This document shows, piece by piece, positions 60,201 to 64,000 of a DNA stretch of 64,000 bases. The stretch is taken from the NCBI GenBank assembly GCA_951799445.1, contig OX637293.1:4030001-4094000 (forward strand), written 5' to 3'. Both the position numbers and the translations under genes were made by a program. How positions within the stretch are numbered: position 1 is the first letter of the stretch; the number at the start of each line of letters is the position of its first letter. The DNA is from Pseudisothecium myosuroides. Its lineage: Eukaryota > Streptophyta > Bryopsida > Hypnales > Lembophyllaceae. The notes under the pieces are model-generated. The model saw nothing but the letters and a program-made list of their open reading frames with translations. It had not been told where the DNA came from and searched no databases.

Positions 60201-60871
60201 GAATCTTTTTGATTCCATATCCATAGGCAATAATTTGTTGACCTTCATCTCTGTCAGAATAATTTTCAACGTCAATTATATGCCACTAAGTTAATTATAT
60301 TGAGAAATCTTAAGTCGACAAGGATGGATGTAATCATTTCATTTTCTCTTAAAAACTATTTGCACAGCTACTTAAAAATAACAGAGGGTGTGATAAATTA
60401 AGGAAGCTAAAGTAATGTGCAGGTGGCTGCTGAAAAGCTCAGCCAAACATACCTAGTGCTGGCACAAATTTTTCGCGATAAAAGTTTTCAGGAAAAAATC
60501 CCCTGACGTAGCTAATATTAGACATCGCAATCCGGAGAAGGTTCCTTGTCTGCATTAGAAGATCTTTTTAAGCATTTGACTGTACACCTAGAATTTAATC
60601 CAGCAAGGGATATGGATATCAAATAGAAGTTGAAGCACGGAGCGTAACTTAAATTCAAGATGGACGAATCGAAAATCTAATTCTAATCAAAGCATGCGCA
60701 AGACTCAACCAGCAAGTCCTCATATTCATCTCGACACGCAGCCGTACTAATTGTAAATTTTCATTTTCATTCACGGATGTGAGATTTACGTACGAGTTGC
60801 AAAGATTCTTGTTCCGAGACCTCAGTTCTTGGTCTCGTAGCCTGTGCCTGAGTCTCTGCTACGGAAGCCAT
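54262..60871 (-). CDS. ASY1: ASY1-type HORMA-domain meiotic chromosome axis protein
   Basis: Axis protein (yeast Hop1 family) needed for meiotic pairing and interhomologue recombination. Nineteen exons, 829 residues, phases consistent: 60871-60794, 60549-60453, 60250-60182, 60030-59938, 59793-59673, 59398-59329, 59085-59044, 58882-58757, 58621-58427, 58218-58179, 57900-57832, 57579-57476, 57195-57013, 56826-56676, 56507-56413, 55909-55850, 55774-55376, 54968-54834, 54624-54262. HORMA domain about residues 20-240 ([50 protein letters not shown]). An acidic/serine linker follows, then a winged-helix segment at about 425-500 ([24 protein letters not shown]). The tail has a predicted coiled coil (about 570-650) and a basic end (SLKRKFRG). 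The exon 13 donor reads GC rather than GT. The extended tail is less conserved and less certain. Confidence 0.93.
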
Positions 60872-61182
60872 GGTCACCCGTCGGCAATCGATTCTGCTCT
60901 GCAACCACAGAGATAGAAAGATTGGAGACCAAATTCCAGTCACACAAAATTATGAAGAGCATATTAAGTTTTAGTTAAAGTGAAAAAGCTCCATACATTA
61001 CGACTCTCGCATAGAATACGGTATAAGTCCTCGTGAGAATCAAGAAGCACTCGTGAAAATTATTCACACTTTAACTAAAACTAAACTTAGTTACTGGAAA
61101 TCGCTCTCATAATTTTTCGTTTGCGTTTATCAGTGTCTTACACTGCTTTTGTCTGTTTCTAACGAAGTCCTCTGTTCTTAAG
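60872..61182. promoter_or_regulatory. Upstream region of ASY1
   Basis: Promoter and leader of the minus-strand ASY1 gene. An inverted repeat (TTTTAGTTAAAGTG near 60970 and CACTTTAACTAAAA near 61067) brackets about 85 bp. No TATA box is convincing. Confidence 0.4.
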
Positions 61183-61296
61183 ATGGAAGCGCGCGTGAAA
61201 AGATTGAAAATCGTAAAAAGGAACGTTCAAATTGTTGCTAAATTAGAAACCGGAGAACGAGAATATTCCGTTTCCCTTAACCAAGGTCAAGCATAG
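61183..61296 (+). other. Short plus-strand ORF divergent from ASY1
   Basis: A 37-codon frame, MEARVKRLKIVKRNVQIVAK and onward, ends at TAG 61296. It starts 312 bp upstream of the ASY1 start on the opposite strand. It is basic with no recognisable family; a small peptide, an upstream exon or chance are all possible. Confidence 0.15.
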
Positions 61297-61875
61297 CATT
61301 CGTCACGGGAATCAAGAAACTTTCACTTGAAATTTAGAAAGATTACTGCTCACAAGATACTCATTATCAAGGGTGAAGAAAGGTATACAGTAGCTCCGAG
61401 AGGCAAGAACCTGAAATATCCGAAGCAGGAAATGCAGCTGCCGACGATCTGTAGTCAAATTAATCCAGCAGTCGCCCTGCGCGCAAGCACGACGTAGTTT
61501 GCTCCCACTAAGACTTGCAGGTCACCTTCAAGCTTACATAGCCAAGACTGCAACTGAAATAAAGAATTAATCACATCACATGAATGGCCAATGCGAGAGA
61601 ATTTGCAAGTGAGAGTTTCACCGTAAACGGAAGACAACCAACTCCAAGAAAATGGTGAGCACAGAGCACAATGGAACTCCTGTGCAATCACGAAGAGAGA
61701 AACTCCGTCCAGTGCTCAAGCAGAAACGAAATTTGAAATGCTGTCCAAATTGAGCGCCACAACTGAGCTCAAGGGGGAAACACTTGGACTGTGACTAACG
61801 TAGACGGTAAAGAACCGTACCTGCTCGATCTCACGAATAGTAAAGGTTCTCAACTCTGGTAAGTTATTCAAACAA
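61297..61875. other. Spacer, nothing recognised
   Basis: No gene, RNA gene or repeat is recognised between the ASY1 upstream region and the Emigrant-like MITE. Confidence 0.4.
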
Positions 61876-61877
61876 TA

Positions 61878-62052
61878 CAGTAGAACCTCTCTAAGTTGAT
61901 CAGTCCTGGACCGGTCTGACAGATTGGTTTATAGAGGTTTATTGACTTAGAGAGGGTCATTTTTAGTCACAGCCTTTGTTATGTGGCCCAGTCCGGGACC
62001 GGTTTGACATGATTAGTTTACAGAGGTTTATCAACTTAGAGAGGTTCTACTG
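61878..62052. mobile_element. Emigrant/pogo-type MITE with TA target duplication
   Basis: TA, then CAGTAGAACCTCTCTAAGTT; the right end AACTTAGAGAGGTTCTACTG is followed by TA. The inverted repeats are identical over about 22 bp. The sequence closely resembles the plant Emigrant family of Tc1/mariner (pogo-like) MITEs. Inside, a ~55-bp unit (GACCGGT.TGACA..TAGAGGTTTAT) occurs twice. The whole is 175 bp and non-coding. Confidence 0.93.
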
Positions 62053-62145
62053 TAGCATCACCGTCTCTAATATCACATTCTCTCGCTGACCCCTAGGGAA
62101 AGGACGAATGGACATGTCAATTACTCTCACTATCAGTTCTCATAG

Positions 62146-62370
62146 AAACTAGTGTACCCTGTGCCGTTGCCACTATCAAAATAAAAATAAAAATAATTTT
62201 CTAATTTTTTTAAACCAAAAATAACTCAAAAATCCATAACTTTCATGTTGTAGGTTTAAACGTCACTATACAAAGCCCGTGCACCCCTCCTTGCAAAGAG
62301 CTTTCCAAAGGTACCAAGAACACAACCGGGGGACGTACAGTGCAGGAGACCTCAACGTAACAAACAAACA
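62146..62370 (+). repeat. Third copy of the ~235-bp dispersed repeat
   Basis: Begins ACTAGTGTACCCTGTGCCGT, contains GTGCACCCCTCCTTGC and GGGGGACGTACAGTGCAGGA, and ends AACGTAACAAACAAACAAAC. It matches the pair at 37430-37915 in order and length. Confidence 0.75.
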
Positions 62371-63434
62371 AACAACCTATCTTAATGGTAAAGTGGGATT
62401 TTATTTGATGAATTTCTGAAAATGTTCAAAAATGATTTGAATCAAATTTATAAATATTTTTTGAAATTTTGATTGTATGGACACTTTCTACTCTCAATGC
62501 GGAACATTGTCTTTTTTGATGAATTGATATTGATACAAACTTCAAAAAGTTATGGAACTTATATTTTGTTACACATTTGTGTTTTGTCTCAAAAATCTAG
62601 ATTCTTAGGGGTTAAGTTACAAAAAATAAGTTTTTGTTATCATGATTTTGTAAGATTTCCATTATGCTATCTTTTTCAATGGAACTCCATAATGGGGAAG
62701 ATTACTTGTTACATAGTAAAACACAAATCTATGAGAAGGCAGGGCAAAGTATGCAGGGGCCTATCTGGAAGGGGGAGAGATTATTGAGAGGCTACAATAA
62801 AAAAGTATCAGGGGAATCCACATAAGAAAATTAGTCCCCCAAAGAAAAAACATGCTTCTATCTACACAAGAAGCCTGGTTACTTCACTATACCTTGTAAT
62901 CCATATAAACGTGCATCAATTTTTTTTATTATGGGGGTTATTTAGCCATTATTTTATAGTAGATATGTCCCTATTTTTTTTTTATTTCTACTTTTTGCCC
63001 ATTTTCCTACCCCCTATGGTAGTTAAAATTGAAACTTGAGGTGTTTAAATAAGTCTCTACTATAATTCAAAAATTTATAGACGTTTCTAGGGGTGATCAA
63101 TACAACATATATACTCTAGTTATGCTATATATAGTCCAAAATGAGACGTTGTTCATTATTTTGTCTATTTGCAAATGGAAAATGTAAGCTCCTCATATAG
63201 ATTCCTATTAGACTACCTCTTCTATAAATTTACAAATTATGTAGTACTATAGATCATTACAATTTTATTAATAGTAGTTCTAATATAGTATGCTTCAAAT
63301 AAGTGATGCTACATTAATTTGAATATTTTTTAAATTATTAGCTCCAACATTTAAAGTGAGCCCTATAGCAGGTCTCACGTTGTTTCTAAAATAAATACTA
63401 GTGAAGTACTTGGGACAAGAAGCTAGCTAGAGAC
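62371..63434. other. AT-rich gene-free stretch with one TTAA-CCC end
   Basis: CTTAGGGGTTAA ending at 62615 is a TTAA-CCC type end (read inward TTAACCCCTAAGAATCTAG), similar to the end at 7907. No partner end was found. Otherwise low-complexity AT-rich sequence. Confidence 0.45.
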
Positions 63435-63690
63435 CTAAAAGCATATGAACAAGGGGGCTAAAAAATCAAGAGGGAAAAAAAAAGGTGAAGAGCTAGCTAA
63501 AAGACGTAGAGAAGGATGGACATATTGCCAACAAAGATGCTTATCCGAGGGTGTGAAATCTACTCCAAATGGGATGGATCCAATGCAAAAGAGAAGGCAA
63601 TGTTCAATGGACTCTAAGATTGGGAAGTTGCACATTGGACAATGGTCTGTGATGCCAATTTGAGTGAACAAGGTGCCAACTACAATGCCA
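63435..63690 (-). pseudogene. LINE remnant: zinc-binding tail of a reverse transcriptase
   Basis: The minus-strand frame reads FTQIGITDHCPMCNFPILES then IEHCLLFC. This CPxC..ES.EH.L..C pattern is the zf-RVT segment found at the C-terminus of plant non-LTR reverse transcriptases. No reverse transcriptase core, tail or target duplication is seen around it, so it is a small decayed fragment. Confidence 0.6.
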
Positions 63691-63794
63691 TAATTAATGG
63701 CAAGGCAAATAAAGGGTGTGATTTTCTTGGCTCTTCAAAGATGTCATATATTAATGAAGAATTTAACGCATTCAAACTAAATTAATCCCCCAAA

Positions 63795-64000
63795 TTAACC
63801 CCTAAAAGACCATTGTCCCCTTGGAGGACAAAATGGATTTTGAGCAGGTACCTACAGTTTCAATTTTTGTCATGATTTTTTGAATTTTTTTTGAAGATAT
63901 AAAAATTGATTAGCTTTGTGGGATTATAATTTTTTTTCAATTGATGCGTGGAAGTAAAAGTTATGACCAAATAACCTCAAAATAGGGGAGATTGGGCAAC
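63795..64000. mobile_element. TTAA-CCC element, left end only (runs out of window)
   Basis: TTAACCCCTAAAAGACCATT; the first 18 bases equal the inward-read right end of the element at 22800-23344. The other end lies beyond the window. Confidence 0.6.

Noticed and set aside
1..64000. Search for CRISPR arrays, operons, tRNA and rRNA genes
   Set aside because: No direct-repeat/spacer arrays, no tRNA-like B boxes with matching arms and no rRNA sequence were seen; the DNA is plant nuclear.

Overview
This is a nuclear chromosome segment of a land plant. Many short spliced exons have GT-AG borders, and the proteins are plant-type: a class-12 (phragmoplast) kinesin, the meiotic axis protein ASY1, a 272-residue ERD2-like receptor, a chloroplast-type ERI1-like exonuclease and a PLATZ zinc-finger protein. 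Telo-box promoter motifs (AAACCCTA) and an Emigrant-type MITE fit as well. Wide AT-rich spacers and TTAA-bounded, piggyBac-like repeats make me think of a non-flowering plant (moss, liverwort, lycophyte or fern grade), but that is inference and I cannot name a species.

Layout: 1-3480 holds the 5' part of a KIN12 kinesin (minus strand, cut by the window edge). 3481-14732 is a gene-poor, AT-rich stretch with a promoter-proximal tandem array, TTAA-bounded MITEs, a GC-capped fold-back element and a 5'-truncated LINE with target-site duplication. 14733-18641 is an ERI1-like DEDDh exonuclease (minus, 7 exons) whose first intron is a ~175-bp tandem array. 19702-20643 is an intronless PLATZ-type gene. 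20644-25001 is repeats, including a ~1-kb compound inverted repeat. 25002-35759 is the deadenylase subunit PAN3 (minus, 19 exons, 1172 residues), whose introns carry three TTAA elements and a perfect hairpin. 35760-40994 is promoter and repeats. 40995-42327 is a small lysine-rich protein gene, the only well-supported plus-strand gene. 44205-45464 is a two-exon membrane protein gene (minus). 46261-46407 is a possible exon cut by a MITE. 48446-52018 is the ERD2-like gene (minus, 6 exons). 53902-54231 is a possible small zinc-finger-like plus-strand ORF. 54262-60871 is ASY1 (minus, 19 exons, 829 residues). 60872-64000 holds an Emigrant-like MITE and LINE remnants.

The genes are ordinary, unlinked eukaryotic loci. 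They cover cell-plate guidance (kinesin), organellar rRNA 3' trimming (ERI1-like), mRNA poly(A) shortening (PAN3), secretory-pathway sorting (ERD2-like) and meiotic chromosome axis assembly (ASY1). No operon-like logic is expected. The least ordinary content is the repeat layer. A family of short elements starts with TTAA-CCC at both ends, sometimes shares a TTAA between neighbours, and recurs at least nine times, although no transposase is present here. All exon models were assembled by hand from splice borders, reading-frame phase and family resemblance; no transcript or database search was available.
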